From Gelatoporia subvermispora B (taxonomy: Eukaryota > Basidiomycota > Agaricomycetes > Polyporales > Gelatoporiaceae), in contig KB445803.1 in assembly GCA_000320605.2 (NCBI GenBank), positions 876,617 through 940,616 on the forward strand: a DNA stretch of 64,000 bases, given 5' to 3'. Position 1 is the first letter of the stretch. Each line of letters starts with the position of its first letter. Shown piece after piece: positions 1 to 10,713 of this stretch. The notes below the pieces were generated by a model that was not told where the DNA came from, did not search any database, and was given only the letters and a program-made list of their open reading frames with translations. The position numbers and the translations under genes were made by a program.

Positions 1-1436
1 CGGGCGGCCGTTCGCCTCGGGGGACGTCGTCGGCATGTACATCTCCCTCCCACCACGGCGCAAGCCGAATCCGAAGGACAAGCACGACCCCGCGCACATC
101 AAACGCGAGCGCATCGCGATCGAATTCAAGGGTCAGGAGTACTGGGAGTCGCTCGAGTACTCCCAGGCAAAGGAGATGATCGCGCTCATGGAGGCGAACA
201 ACCGCTCCAAGGCCGCAGAGTCCTTGCCGCTGCCACCCTCCACGAAGAAGTCTGCGACGGTGAAGAATCTGCCCTCGACGTCGCGCGGCACGCGCGGGGC
301 TGCGCCCGAGCCCGCTCCGCTCCGCCCGCTGCCAACACTCGGTCCTGACGCCCATATCGCGTTCTTCGTCAACGGCACACCGCAGGGCATCGCGTTTCAG
401 GACCTCTTTGACTACCTTCCGCTGCGCACGCCCGGCGGGAAGGCGCAGGAGAAGAACCGCCGTGCGAAGGAGGGCCTCCGCGAGCACAAAGTGAATCACT
501 TCGACGACGGCACGCTCGGGTACTACCCATTTATCTCACTCTTCAACGAGGCCCGCGTGCGCATCAACCCTGGCCCCGACTTCGAATTTCCCCCGCCCCC
601 CGACGTAGACGCAATCTTGTCGACTATGGACGCGCCGGATGGCGATGTCAAGCCCCCTGCACCAGATGCGCCGCGCACCTGGCGTCCCATGTGTGAGCGG
701 TATCCTGAGTACATAGCGGAGCAGTGGGATCTAGACGAGCGCGAAGAGGCCGAAGCGCGCGCGGCACAGCAGGTATGTCCATGTAGCACTCTTCTGTAGT
801 GCTATCGTCCTCAATATGCTGTCTAAGGGTACAAGTGCGAAGGCTGAAAAGACTGCGAAGACTGAGAAGACCGAGAAGACTGAGAAAACTGAGAAGACCG
901 AGAAGACCGAGAAGACTGAAAAGATCGAAAAGGCTGAGAAGGTAGAGAAGGTCACTGACGAGGATAAGACCGCACAAGACAAGGCCGCGCTCGAGAAGCT
1001 CGAGGCGCACCGCGCCAAGCGCCGCGCACAAGCCGCTGCGCGGCGAGAGCGCAAAAAGGCAGCAGAAGAGGAGGCGGCGCGGGAAGCCAAGAAGCGGAAG
1101 CTCGAGCAAGAAATCAGCGGCGCAGCACCCGAGTTCCAGGGCGACGCAGGCTTCCGCTCAGAAGACGACCACAATGGGCCTCTCTCTACACTGCCATCAA
1201 CGCTCTCTGTGCCGGGCAGCTCGACCCGGTGGTCAAGCGTCGTCCCGCAGTCACCCTCGCCGCTCCTCGGCTCGTACACAGATCCGAGAGGGCCGATGTC
1301 GGTAGCGTCGCGGGATGCGAGTCAGTACAACTCCGACGACGCGTTCGGCGAGGGCGAGACCGAGACAGGCAGCCAGGTCTTCGATATTGCAAGTGCAGAT
1401 ACGCCGATGGATATCAACATGATGGAGACAGAGTAA
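1..1436 (+). CDS. bre2: Ash2/Bre2-like COMPASS subunit, SPRY domain (5' partial)
   Basis: This is the C-terminal part of the SPRY-domain subunit of the COMPASS histone H3K4 methyltransferase complex, a nuclear chromatin regulator. The frame is open from base 2, so the start lies outside the window. The first exon reads GRPFASGDVVGMYISLP, then a core with IEFKGQEYWE, FFVNGTPQG and the conserved GYYPFISLFNEARVRINPG block that ends the SPRY fold in this family. A 55-nt phase-0 intron (773-827, GTATGT to CTAAG) leads to exon 2 (828-1436). Exon 2 is a lysine/glutamate-rich, low-complexity tail with a KTE repeat, then an acidic, serine-rich end. The tail is unlike yeast Bre2. Family assignment rests on the SPRY core; the missing N-terminus may carry a PHD or winged-helix region that cannot be judged here. 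Confidence 0.82.
844..951 (+). repeat. 9-bp coding minisatellite (KTE repeat)
   Basis: About ten imperfect copies of the 9-bp unit ACTGAGAAG lie in frame in the second exon of the Ash2/Bre2-like gene. They encode Lys-Thr-Glu triplets that decay into KIEKAEKVEK. The unit length is a multiple of three, so copy-number changes would keep the frame. Confidence 0.9.
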
Positions 1437-1643
1437 TCGCAAACAGGTCCGGCCGCGAGTATCCTCTTACCTGCTGCTCTACCTGTTCATGAGAAGGGTG
1501 CATCTCTACTGTTTCGAGATCTGCGATTTTGGCACAGCAAGAGTGCAGCAAGAAAGCATTCCATTGGAGTATGCAACAATACGATTAGCAGATGCTACAC
1601 TACTGGGGGTTTGAAAATCATCATTAAATTGCGGAATATTCCC

Positions 1644-4600
1644 TCACCGGCTCCAACGAGGCGGCGGGGCGCGCACAGCATACCTGCATCAACTGGGTCA
1701 GAGCAAGCAGAACACACGCCCCTCTATCACTTACCCGGCAGTCGTCCCGTGTCCCTTCTCAATCTCGACACGAATGTCGAAAACCATGTCCCCCGATGCA
1801 GGATCCCATCGGGCGCTGCACCAGTTCCTCTTGCCCATAATGTACTTACTCTTCGCAGCAGTTCCATTGGGATCCTTGTCGAATAAAGGGACCTTCCAAT
1901 ACTTAGTTAACAGTAGTAATTTCAGCGACAGGTACAACATACCATGCTCTCGTCCGTATCTGCATGATGCAATGTCTTATGTGTCTTGGACGCGAGAGTC
2001 GCTACCATGGTCAGTACCGCATTTGGAGGTCTGGCAGAAAGCGCTTCAGACTATATTTTGTCACGCCGTGAGTACTAACTCACGCTGTGTTAACAATTGC
2101 ACCTAGCAAACCCTCTCAGCACGGAGAAGCGCGCGCGCAACTAGGCTACTTACTGGAAACGATGTTAAGCATATATCGATGGTCCATAGGAGGCTGTATC
2201 TCTGGTGCATTCTTGCCCTTCCGCAGGGTTTTGAAGACGCCGACGGCCGCGCAGTGCACGTCTCCAGATAAGAAGCTAATCCGAATATGTTTCGCCTGGG
2301 CGATCTTCTGTGTTTCCTCTATGAACCAATTGCGCTCCTTCTGCGTCGAATCATAGGCATCTAGGCATACAATATTTCGGATTTGCCTCTGCCACTCACC
2401 TTATGGCCTTTGGCTGTCCAGTGGTCGTTCTATGCAACATATCAACCATGGCCGGAACGCAACGGAGCGTTATCCGGCTAAACCTACCAGATCGTCGAGC
2501 AGTTCTGCATCTGCATTGAATTTGTTTACAAAACCTGCAAGACCCACGGCGCCGCTTCTTCCTAGTGCAACCAGTGGGTTAAACTTCGAATCTAGCGCGG
2601 TCTCCAGGAAGACCATGCGAGGGTACGCAATCGGAATGCCTATGGAGTGCATCAGATGACGCAGCAGACGGGTATGAGCGGTTGTACCAATCTGGATGAC
2701 AAGATGCTCGGCCGTGGGAGGCAGTTTCGATACTCGGCTGAAGACCTTGGTATATTCTTCTTGGCTGCACACTTGGCTTTTCTTCCGCTCGGCGCTGCCC
2801 AACTCAGTACACAGCGGTCAGGGGGACTATCAACGGCATACCGGCAATCGAGAAGGAGCATGTGCGTTTGTGGTCCAAGGTATGCGAGGAATGAATGAGA
2901 TGGAAATGGTATAAATGGCCCATTGCCGCCGATGATAAGCGATTTGAAGGGATGGCGAAGGTCGTCTAGCCCGTCGATTTCCACTGGATGCTTCTATGAG
3001 TAGCTGCTTGGCAAGAGTGAGTCGAATACTTCACCATTGATGAAGCACTGGAAGAGGAGGAAGAAGAAGTATCCCCGAGAACCAATCCTGAAAGAGATCG
3101 TGAGTACTTTTCGTGCGCCTTGGTTCGTCCCAACGCACGTTCGGAATACAGGCGACATCATTAAGTCGTCCGGATCTGGGGAATGAGCGGCTGAGTGAAA
3201 CTCGATAATCGATGTGTGTACACATACAGCTACCAAATCCATCGATCTAGGCGTACGATAGGTTCATATGAAATTGATTAAGGAACATATCAGAGGCTCA
3301 CCAAGTCTATGTGATTCATGAGCACAAGACTAGTGAGAAAGCCTAACGCTTACCATGATCGTCTATTAATTCGCAACGTCAGCCATCTTCACATGTAAAC
3401 GATGAGAAATACTGTACCAAGCATATTGAGCATTGGGCTGTAGCAATCTTAATCAGCGACAACCAAATCTGGAAAATATAGATACAGACATAGAACTGTT
3501 GGCCCTCGCAAATGCTCCACTCCGGAATACCTGGCAGTAGTGATTGAAATAAAATCGATCAATCGCGGATAGCATTTCACCCGTAACTGGCAGCGTTCTC
3601 TTCTTTTCCGGCTTCGACTCCTTCACCCACTCTTGCAGCTCAGGCTCGCGGACAATACCGTCACAATATAGCTGATCTCCACCGCCGACGAGTGCATGGA
3701 ATGGTTCTTCGGCATGGTGCGCGAGGAGATCGGTCCACACAGGGTCATACCCGCTGCGAAAGCCAGGACCACAGAAATCATCTGCATTCACTCCTGCACT
3801 GAAGCCATTACACTGACTGATGTTTATCCTAGATATTCGTCCGTGATTGGAATACTGCAGACGCACTGAATAAGCAGCCCAACGCATGTTCTGAGTCCGT
3901 CCGGGCACATAGAATTGGAATTGTTGGCCTCCGTTCACACTGTAGTAAACGCGCATCTCGTTCTGCGCGAGTGGAATCTCGATCATGAAGCGCCAGAACG
4001 TAAACGTGCTGAGGTAGAGTGTAAGTCGAAGTCCGTTTTCAACAACTGTCCAAACTTACCCGCCGTTACTATTATACACCCATATTTCTTGCCCGGGGAC
4101 CTGTCTATGAACTAGGGTAGCACTGGATTCCGCCGCTTCCGACATAACAGCGACTGGCATATTGGAGTTCGGGTCTGCAGGGTGAGGTCCGAGTTCGTAC
4201 GCTTGGGCACCACCCTTCTGCAGCTTGGACGGGGTCCGTGAGAGGCTCCCGGGGGAAGCTGGATCATACAAGAAAGTCAAAGTAGGGTACGGCTCATAGG
4301 TGGAACCAGCATCAGCAGCTGTGTGTGATATATTCAGGTCGAGCGTCTGCACGTGCATAGAATCCTTCCAGACGCACTGATTATCATGGCAGCACCTCGC
4401 CAGACGCCCTGTTCGTCCACGGTATCGTAGCGTAACAGAGGCCCGGCCATGAACTGTAGATACGGGTCCATACGCCTAACCCTCAGGTTTTTGGACCGTT
4501 CGACTGCTGACATCTGCGCAGAGTCGGACAGAGCTATCGGCTCGAATTAGCATTGCTTCTGGGGCGATGGTGACACGCTGTCCTCACTAATCTGCGGCGC

Positions 4601-4891
4601 ATGAGTCTGGCCATCCTCGAGCAGCCAGACACCGTCCTTCGGAGGGACTGCGGGCGGCCCTGGCTGTGGTACAGGAAATGAAGGCGGGCGAGCGAATCCT
4701 CCGACGAACGGTTCTTCCACAGGATATATTTGCTCGACGGGTTGATAGCGGCCGTCTGGTCCTCGCTGGGGCGCTGGACGACGTTCTTCCTCCTGCAGCC
4801 ACAGCAAGCATCAAGTCGTGCGTAGGTGAGTTGAGTGGGTTGTACAGACCTTGTCCGCACGGTAGCGCGCTCGCCATCCGGGATCATCCAT
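1644..4891 (-). CDS. PhoD-like phosphatase domain protein, 726 aa, 21 exons
   Basis: Fungal PhoD-like metallophosphatase family (the yeast YGR266W-like group); the physiological substrate is not known to me. Exons on the minus strand: 4850-4891, 4588-4792, 4378-4506, 4060-4318, 3867-4008, 3490-3812, 3418-3437, 3354-3362, 3302-3306, 3228-3246, 3139-3175, 3030-3087, 2842-2993, 2688-2794, 2488-2639, 2400-2429, 2154-2340, 2084-2102, 1943-2030, 1735-1892, 1644-1683. They sum to 2181 nt with consistent phases. Family landmarks are RMDPYLQFMAGPLLRYDT near the N-terminus, GGGDQLYCDGI, the metal-site stretch NMLDDHDLIDGFGSYPDD (split over five small exons), FLSGDVHCAAVGVF, and a C-terminal KYIMGKRNW block. 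It is convergent with the Ash2-like gene. The start ATG is the first in frame; homologs may start further upstream. No break is seen. Confidence 0.88.
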
Positions 4892-5234
4892 GCTGAATTT
4901 GGAGCACGAGAATGGAACGGTAGATCACAGCAGCTGGGACGTAGACGTGGCCGTCTGAGATCAAGAGAGACCGAGATGAGAAATGGCAGACGGAGACTGG
5001 CGATACTTGTCGGCTGAGAGTGCGACAGCCGGAATGCTAGGATCTTGGCGAAGGCAGGCTGCGCGGAGATTAGATCATGCCTTCCTCGATCTATCACATG
5101 TTCTCTCCTAATCATCGTCATCTAAATTGTCCGCCAACATGTTCCCGGTTACGACCGAGAACAAACCGTTAAAACATTCCTAGGGTATACAACTAAACTA
5201 TTGCATTCTAGCATATCCGTGCGCAAAGATAACC

Positions 5235-7221
5235 TCAACCAGAGTGCTCGACGGCCGTCGTAACTAGCTTGCCACCCTCGATCATCGTCCTGAACATCTC
5301 CGGAACAGGGTGCTCCTTGAACACACCATCCTCTTCGCCTTCCACAGGCAGACTGATGTTGATGCTACTGCATTTGGCCGTGGTGATCTCCACCCCCAAG
5401 CAGTCCTTCGAAAGGTAGATCTGACCCGAATCGGTGGAGTCGAGCTGGATCGTCGGCGCGGAGCCAGTGATCTGCAGAGCAAACGAAGGCGAATTGGTGA
5501 CAGACACCGAAGAGATGACCGACTCGATCAAAACTGATGTCTTGACGCAGTTCACTGGATCATTTTCAGTCAGTGATGAACACGAATGAGATCTAGGTTA
5601 CTCACCGAGCGTAACTGCGTTGAGTTTGCCCTTCACAATAACGGTGCAGTTCTTGCAACCATACAAGCTGACAATCTGACTGATTTCTACGTTCTCGACT
5701 GTCAAAGCGGACTCATTCTCCTGATATTCCTGTAGAAATAGCGGTTCATATCTCTCTTGCAAATTCGGGGTAAATGCAGCTCACAATAACCCATTTGTTC
5801 CCCTCGAGAGCGAACTTCGCCGGCTTCTTCCCCATTAGCGCCTGGGGTTTGCTGGGCTTGATCGGCTTCTTGGCTATGACATATCCGTGTCAGCGGTGTT
5901 TACGCATGCATGAGAGGCTATGTACCATTTGGTGCGCCAGTTGAGCTGGGCACCGTGCTTCCTGCTCTTAGCGCTGGGTTTTTGTGAGTCATCTCGCTCT
6001 TGTCCACCTTCCGGAGGCCCTTTGTGACCTCTTCGCCACGGTTAAGCTCCGCGAATACGGCGGCAACACCTCCTGCAGGAGCCGGCGCAGCAGCAGGGGC
6101 AGGCGGGGCAACAGGTGGAGGTGGCGGAGGCGGAGGAGGCGGAGGGGCAGCACCACCTGCTGGTTGGCCCTGGGACGATTTCTGGTATTCTTCGACAGAG
6201 ATGCCCTGCGATGGAATCACTTAGATTGTTTTACGGAAAAATAAGCAGGTGCGGGACGCACCTTGGCATTCCAAACCAGACCAGTCGTGTGATATTCCAT
6301 GATATACGCCCGTAGACTATCCAGGAGAGTAACGTACAACTTCACCCACTCAGAGTGCTTAGGATCCCTGTCAATCCCGTCGTCATTTGCCTGTCGTTAG
6401 CCCACACATGCATTGGTACATACTTGTCCTTGAACTCTTTGATGACGCGGTTCCCGTAGAACTGTGTAGAGTCCTTGATCTCCGATACATACGGCCCGGG
6501 TTTCGGCTCCTGGGAGATGCGAGCTGAGCATGCTGCGATTGAACGTGCGTGTGCATACATACCACTGTAACCCATCCAACACAAGTAGCGCCCTCAGCTA
6601 CTGTAGACAAGTGCGTGAACCAGTCTCGGTCCTTCCGGTTTGCCTCCTTCGCGCGAGTGATCGCTTCGATGTCTTTCTGCAGCGGATCAAGAATCTTGGC
6701 GAACGTCGCTTGGTCAGGCTTCTTGCATGCTGCCGCGAGAAGTAGGACTCCGCGCAAGTCCGCGAACTCCTTCTCGACGAGTCCGACCTTTGTCGCGTCG
6801 TGTAAACGACTGCCGGATGTCAAGGGCCTGTGACGCTTACCTGTTCAACGACCGAGGGACATGCAAATCCCTTTGTGAATTCCACGAAGGGCTTGAGCTT
6901 GCCCTCGATAATTCGTTCGTCGTACACCTGAACGGGCCGCGGGACTTCGGCCGGGATGTTGCTGGCAGCTGCTGGAGCGGGAGGTGGTGGAGGGGGGACT
7001 GGCGTGGGTTCCGTCGATGTTGGAGCATGGTGAGTCGTAGGGCTCTGCAGTGTACCCTGCGCGGATGCACCCGGAGGCAAGACGTTCGCGAGGTCCTCGA
7101 GACGGGAGGTAGCGGCCTCTAGTCTGCATGAAGGTGCACGGTTAGCAACGCCCCAGGACCACGTCTTACGCACTTGCCTCTTGATGATCGTTGCCAGAGA
7201 GTGAAGCCCCCCTGAGGACAT
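5235..7221 (-). CDS. srv2: Cyclase-associated protein CAP/Srv2, 518 aa
   Basis: Actin-monomer-binding, adenylyl-cyclase-associated protein that recycles ADP-actin with cofilin at the cell cortex. Exons: 7178-7221, 6841-7123, 6563-6787, 6424-6509, 6262-6367, 5926-6205, 5785-5873, 5606-5729, 5235-5554 (1557 nt). Domain order fits the family: an N-terminal cyclase-binding helix (HSLATIIKRLEAATSRLEDLA), the helical folded domain (about 90-270), a polyproline stretch of 12 prolines near residues 270-290, and the C-terminal beta-helical CARP domain (NKWVIEYQENES onward, ending EHPVPEMFRT). The first intron (7124-7177) uses a GC donor, GCAAGT; only that choice restores frame and the conserved helix. 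Its 3' end lies 344 bp from the start of the PhoD-like gene. Confidence 0.92.
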
Positions 7222-7495
7222 GGCTGATAAATGATATGATGAAGCAGTGGACGCGTCGAAGGTAGAAGAACGGAGAGAGATATAAGAGCGCGCCAGCTCA
7301 AGGCGCGCTACACGAATGCCCTGTCAAGACGACCGGGCGCTACCCGGAGTACCCGCAGTATGCCCTCGCACAACCTACCACGCAGTCTCCAATTCGTTGC
7401 GACAATCCGCATACCCAAGGCACAGTATAAACGTGTAGCAATCTCGTGTTGGTATGTACTCTACGTGCAGGCCCTAGGATCGTCGCTCGGAATCA

Positions 7496-8020
7496 CTACA
7501 CCTCAGGACCAGCCTCGGAAGACGCATCATCCCGCAGATTGGTTTCTTTCGCCTTCTTCTTCGCCTTCTTCCTCTTCTGCCTCTCCCTCTCTACTTGACG
7601 AGCATTCCTCAGGTCCTCTTTGGATAGTCCGGGGTTCTGCAGCGTGTCTAACTAGCAATGGAACAGCAAAATGAGCACATGCTTATAGCACGTCAAAATA
7701 CCGCCGCCCTGTCACGAACCTTTTGTAGCAATAAGCGTCTCGCTAGCTTCCTGTTTTGTGAGAGAGAACGGGTTTCCTGACACGAGACGCGAAGACCGCT
7801 CGGTTTGTGTAGAAGTTGAACGTTATTCTCGGTCTTATTGATCGACTGGCCGCCAGGGCCGCTCCCTACGCTTGAGATCAGGACCACGCACAATGACACC
7901 GAGGATAGGTCGTAATGCACCTCGAACAAATGTCTCCTCAATGTCTTCTTCCCTCAACTCCGGGATCTGACGTTGCTGGTGGGCTTTTTTGAGTTGAGAG
8001 AAATTTCGTGGTACAGCGGA
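7496..8020 (-). CDS. Mitochondrial class I release-factor-like protein (GGQ domain), MTRFR/Rso55 type
   Basis: Small peptidyl-tRNA hydrolase-like protein thought to rescue stalled mitochondrial ribosomes. The core exon (7720-7865) encodes [18 protein letters not shown] with the catalytic GGQ, then [17 protein letters not shown]. The last exon (7496-7651) encodes [14 protein letters not shown] and a lysine/arginine-rich tail ([11 protein letters not shown]) typical of these short factors. Upstream, an exon ending at 7921 encodes [14 protein letters not shown] and splices in phase 1 to the GGQ exon. The exact 5' end is unresolved: no clean in-frame ATG precedes this exon, and the region abuts the stop of mzm1 at 8028, so a first exon or start may overlap that gene. 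It has no codon-recognition domain, unlike full-length RF1. Confidence 0.75.
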
Positions 8021-8027
8021 CTTGCCA

Positions 8028-8601
8028 TCAGATTGACAACATCCTGTTCCACTGCGATGTAGCAGATACGAGAATAAGCACGACAGCGGAGTCTCGTCGA
8101 AAGCTTTTGCAGACGGACCTCAAATTTGACCGCTTTCTCGCACTACGACTCGACTCGGTGGAAGCGGTTTTCACAGTATCGTTGTCCCCCAGCTCCGTCT
8201 CCTCCGTTATACGCAATTCTATGACATTGCGTGAGCGACGACTGAAATACAAGCAAAGAAGACAAGAAGGTAAAGACATACGCCACCGTTGCTCAGCTGC
8301 AGCATCATCCAGCCGCACCGCTTGTGCCACGTTCTTCCTCAGAAAGTCAGCGATTTCACGGACAGTCTGAATCTGTTGCTGACATGCGGCGGGGTCAGTC
8401 ACAGGTGATTTCTCTAAGAAGTCGGATCTAATCTTGGAGCGAAATGCTTTATCGCAGGTGAATGACCGCTTGCACGTCAATGATGACAAAGGCAATACCT
8501 CGCAGAACTGGGGGATCATTCACAAAGGTTCGGGCGGATGCTCGTAGAACCGAACGATATGAAGACCGAGCAGAGGACGCAAGTGATTGTGGAATGGACA
8601 T
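8028..8601 (-). CDS. mzm1: LYR-motif protein Mzm1/LYRM7-like, 152 aa
   Basis: Mitochondrial matrix chaperone of the LYR family that stabilises the Rieske protein during complex III assembly. Exons: 8499-8601, 8282-8446, 8028-8218 (459 nt, phases 1 and 1). The N-terminus SSYRSVLRASARTF carries the LYR-like helix with a Tyr-Arg pair. It is followed by DPPVLRAFRSKIRSDF and the family signature LRITEETELGDNDTVK. The C-terminus is about 30 residues longer than usual for the family. It reads straight to a stop in the 5' region of the downstream release-factor-like gene, so a further intron or a shorter true end is possible. The two mitochondrial genes are tandem and nearly touching. Confidence 0.8.
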
Positions 8602-9334
8602 AGTGGTAGATTCAACCCGGACTCTATTCAGCGGAGACACGGGGTGCAATAGGATTGCGCAAGTTCAGATGAAGTGAGCCAAGCTGCCAAACTTGCTTCA
8701 GACTTGCGTTACGGTCTAGCGCCGACTCAAGCAGAAAGCTCGACACGCGCACGTGACGTGCCCACGAAACGAAACGCCGAACCACGCTTGGTCGCAAAGT
8801 CCGCTGTCCTTGGCATCCTGCCCTGCCATCTCCTCGCTCTTCTCCATCCGACGCTCGATGTCAGCACTTACTTGTTGGATTAGTGCTAATTACCTACTTT
8901 GCAATATCTGCTGCTGCAGAAGAGTCCCTCTGTATCAAAGCAGGGATAATCTGCATTAAACATTCGCTGTCTGTATTTCGATATCGAGGTCACCATCGGT
9001 AAGTTCTCTGGCATTTGAGAGGCTCCATTCCAACACTCGCTATGTTTTTGGTAATAGCCCCGCTCCAAATGCGCCCACAAGTAGAACTTAGTTCGCATAG
9101 CCTGAATGCCACTTATCCCGCGAATCCCGAACCGCCAATATTGGTTTCATAGAGATCACTTACAGTCGCATTCGAAAAGCGGCGATCTGCCTGGTCTTCA
9201 ATTTTTGGTGTTCGCATGTGTACAAGGATCTGGAATATCCCACATATATGATGGTGCACCAGATAACGTCTCGAAAGGCATAGGTTGAGCTATGCGTACA
9301 TCACATAACATACAGAAACTAGCATACGCGTCCC
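8602..9334. other. mzm1 upstream region and 3' flank of duplicated unit 1
   Basis: No gene recognised. From about 8680 the sequence matches the flanks repeated near 14.44, 17.25, 21.0 and 23.88 kb (landmark CACGTGACGTGCC and the pyrimidine-rich stretch after it). It then matches the 3' flank shared by the RNase-like copies. Confidence 0.6.
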
Positions 9335-9913
9335 TCAGGCCTTTGCGCAGCGCACAAACCCGCCGGCTATGGGAGCGTTGGTATGCGTGATGGAGCTGAG
9401 GCCAGGGAGTATGCAGTCAGCGACAAATCCCTCGGAGCTGGACATGACCGGCGACGTACGCGCAATAAATGCCTTGGGTGTCAAACACAACGCGATCCTG
9501 GCCAGAATTGTCACCGGATCTGAACGGCTTATCGCCCCTGATGAGCGGGAACTGCGACACGCCATTCAGAATCCGACAGAGACCGCGATGCGAAAAATCA
9601 TACTTCGTACAGCGGCCAATTGCAGTCTGTGGCGATGCCCAGTCCGTCCCCGCCACCGTATAAGTGCGGATACGTAGCTCCTGCCACACCCAGGTCAGCA
9701 TACATACTTTATGATTCCGAACTATGACGTACTTGAGCGACCACCGGCGGGGACAGTCTGGCCCAATTGTTGAAGCCTATGTCCCTCGTTGACATTTAAA
9801 TCAACAGAGGACTTTTTGATAGGCCTCCCGCTGTAGCAGTTCACGTCCGTGGTGGGGTTGGCCGACGCGATGCAGATTGCGGCTGCCAGTACAAGAAACA
9901 ACTGCTTAACCAT
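9335..9913 (-). CDS. Secreted RNase T1/N1-like protein, copy 1 (frame disrupted or 22-nt intron)
   Basis: Guanyl-specific ribonuclease family, secreted. Exons: 9733-9913, 9604-9680, 9335-9551. Exon 1 encodes a signal peptide (VKQLFLVLAAAICIASANP) and the N-terminal strand. Exon 2 carries TYPHLYG (Tyr38/His40 of RNase T1 numbering) and ends PLYE (Glu58 equivalent). Exon 3 has FPLIRG, DRVVF (Arg77) and SSITHTNA (His92). Exon 3 is one base out of frame between YCAYV and EGFVADC compared with copies 2 and 3. Either this is a +1 frameshift and the gene is dead, or a 22-nt intron (GTACGT to CATGTCCAG) is removed, which would restore the frame. Copy 4 has the same feature. Confidence 0.6.
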
Positions 9914-10440
9914 GTTTGAGGGGCTGAGGCTTGCAGATGTTGCAACGGCCTAATTACAGACGATGCACTGGCTTTTAAATGCTCGTGTCGTTGTCGAGGT
10001 GGTTATTGATATGTCCGTATGTGCAATAGATTCGGAAGCAAGGGCTCGCAGCCAGACAGTATCCTGAAGCCCGGAGTTGTAGGGTTCTAGTGTTACTGCC
10101 GGAAGAAGCGACCGATCACTACGCCCGCAGACCTTCTAACCCCGCGATGATGGCTCACCAAAGTCTGGAGTCCGAAGGCAGCTAGGGAAGCGATTTGGAT
10201 GGGAATACTGCGCTCACGACCAAACACAGCGCGTCCCGATTGGTCAAGCTGGGATTTACTGTCATGCAGCACAACGAATGGCATCCCAAAAACAGTCGAG
10301 ATCTGTGGGTCACATTGCTTGACGTCCGTTCCGACGGAATGTACAGATCATCAACAGTATCAGGTGTACTGTTACAGCTTGTCCGAGAGGAAACCGAAGC
10401 GTTGACATCATTCTAGCGCGAAACCTGCCTTCGAGCTGAG
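9914..10440. other. RNase copy 1 upstream region
   Basis: Promoter of RNase copy 1 and the upstream block shared by all units. It ends at CTGAG, the target duplication of the inserted LTR element. Confidence 0.6.
9974..9979 (-). promoter_or_regulatory. TATA-like TTTAAA of RNase copy 1
   Basis: TTTAAATG-type element 61 bp upstream of the start codon. The same element sits 60-61 bp upstream in all four copies although surrounding sequence has diverged. Confidence 0.55.
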
Positions 10441-10698
10441 TGTTGTAGAAATCACTATATATGGTAATCTTTCGCGTACCGTAGCTTAGATAATCGGGGC
10501 GCCTAGCGCACGCGTCCATACGAGTCGCCGTATGTTCAACTTCCCTCAGTCTCGTATCCCGAGCTGAGGGTAAGTTCATAGTCTATCCAGTGTATCTACA
10601 TACTTACAGTATACCTAGGCAGTTCCCTAGGTATAGTATTCTCAATACAACCAGTCTCGTATCCCGAGCTGAGGGCAGTTCCCTAGCCGGTTTCTACA
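10441..10698 (+). repeat. 5' LTR of the Copia-type element
   Basis: 258 bp, TG...CA ends. It differs from the 3' LTR at about six positions by eye, all transitions. It contains an internal repeat of TCTCGTATCCCGAGCTGAGG. Confidence 0.93.
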
Positions 10699-10713
10699 GG
10701 TTATGAGCCCCGA

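Noticed and set aside
648..1279. Long minus-strand frames opposite the Ash2-like tail (Leu/Ser- or Phe/Ser-rich)
   Set aside because: They are mirror images of the KTE repeat and its codon bias, with no conserved features.
4534..5121. 195-codon minus ORF over the 5' end of the PhoD-like gene
   Set aside because: The correctly spliced frame starts at 4891 in another phase; this ORF has no homology pattern.
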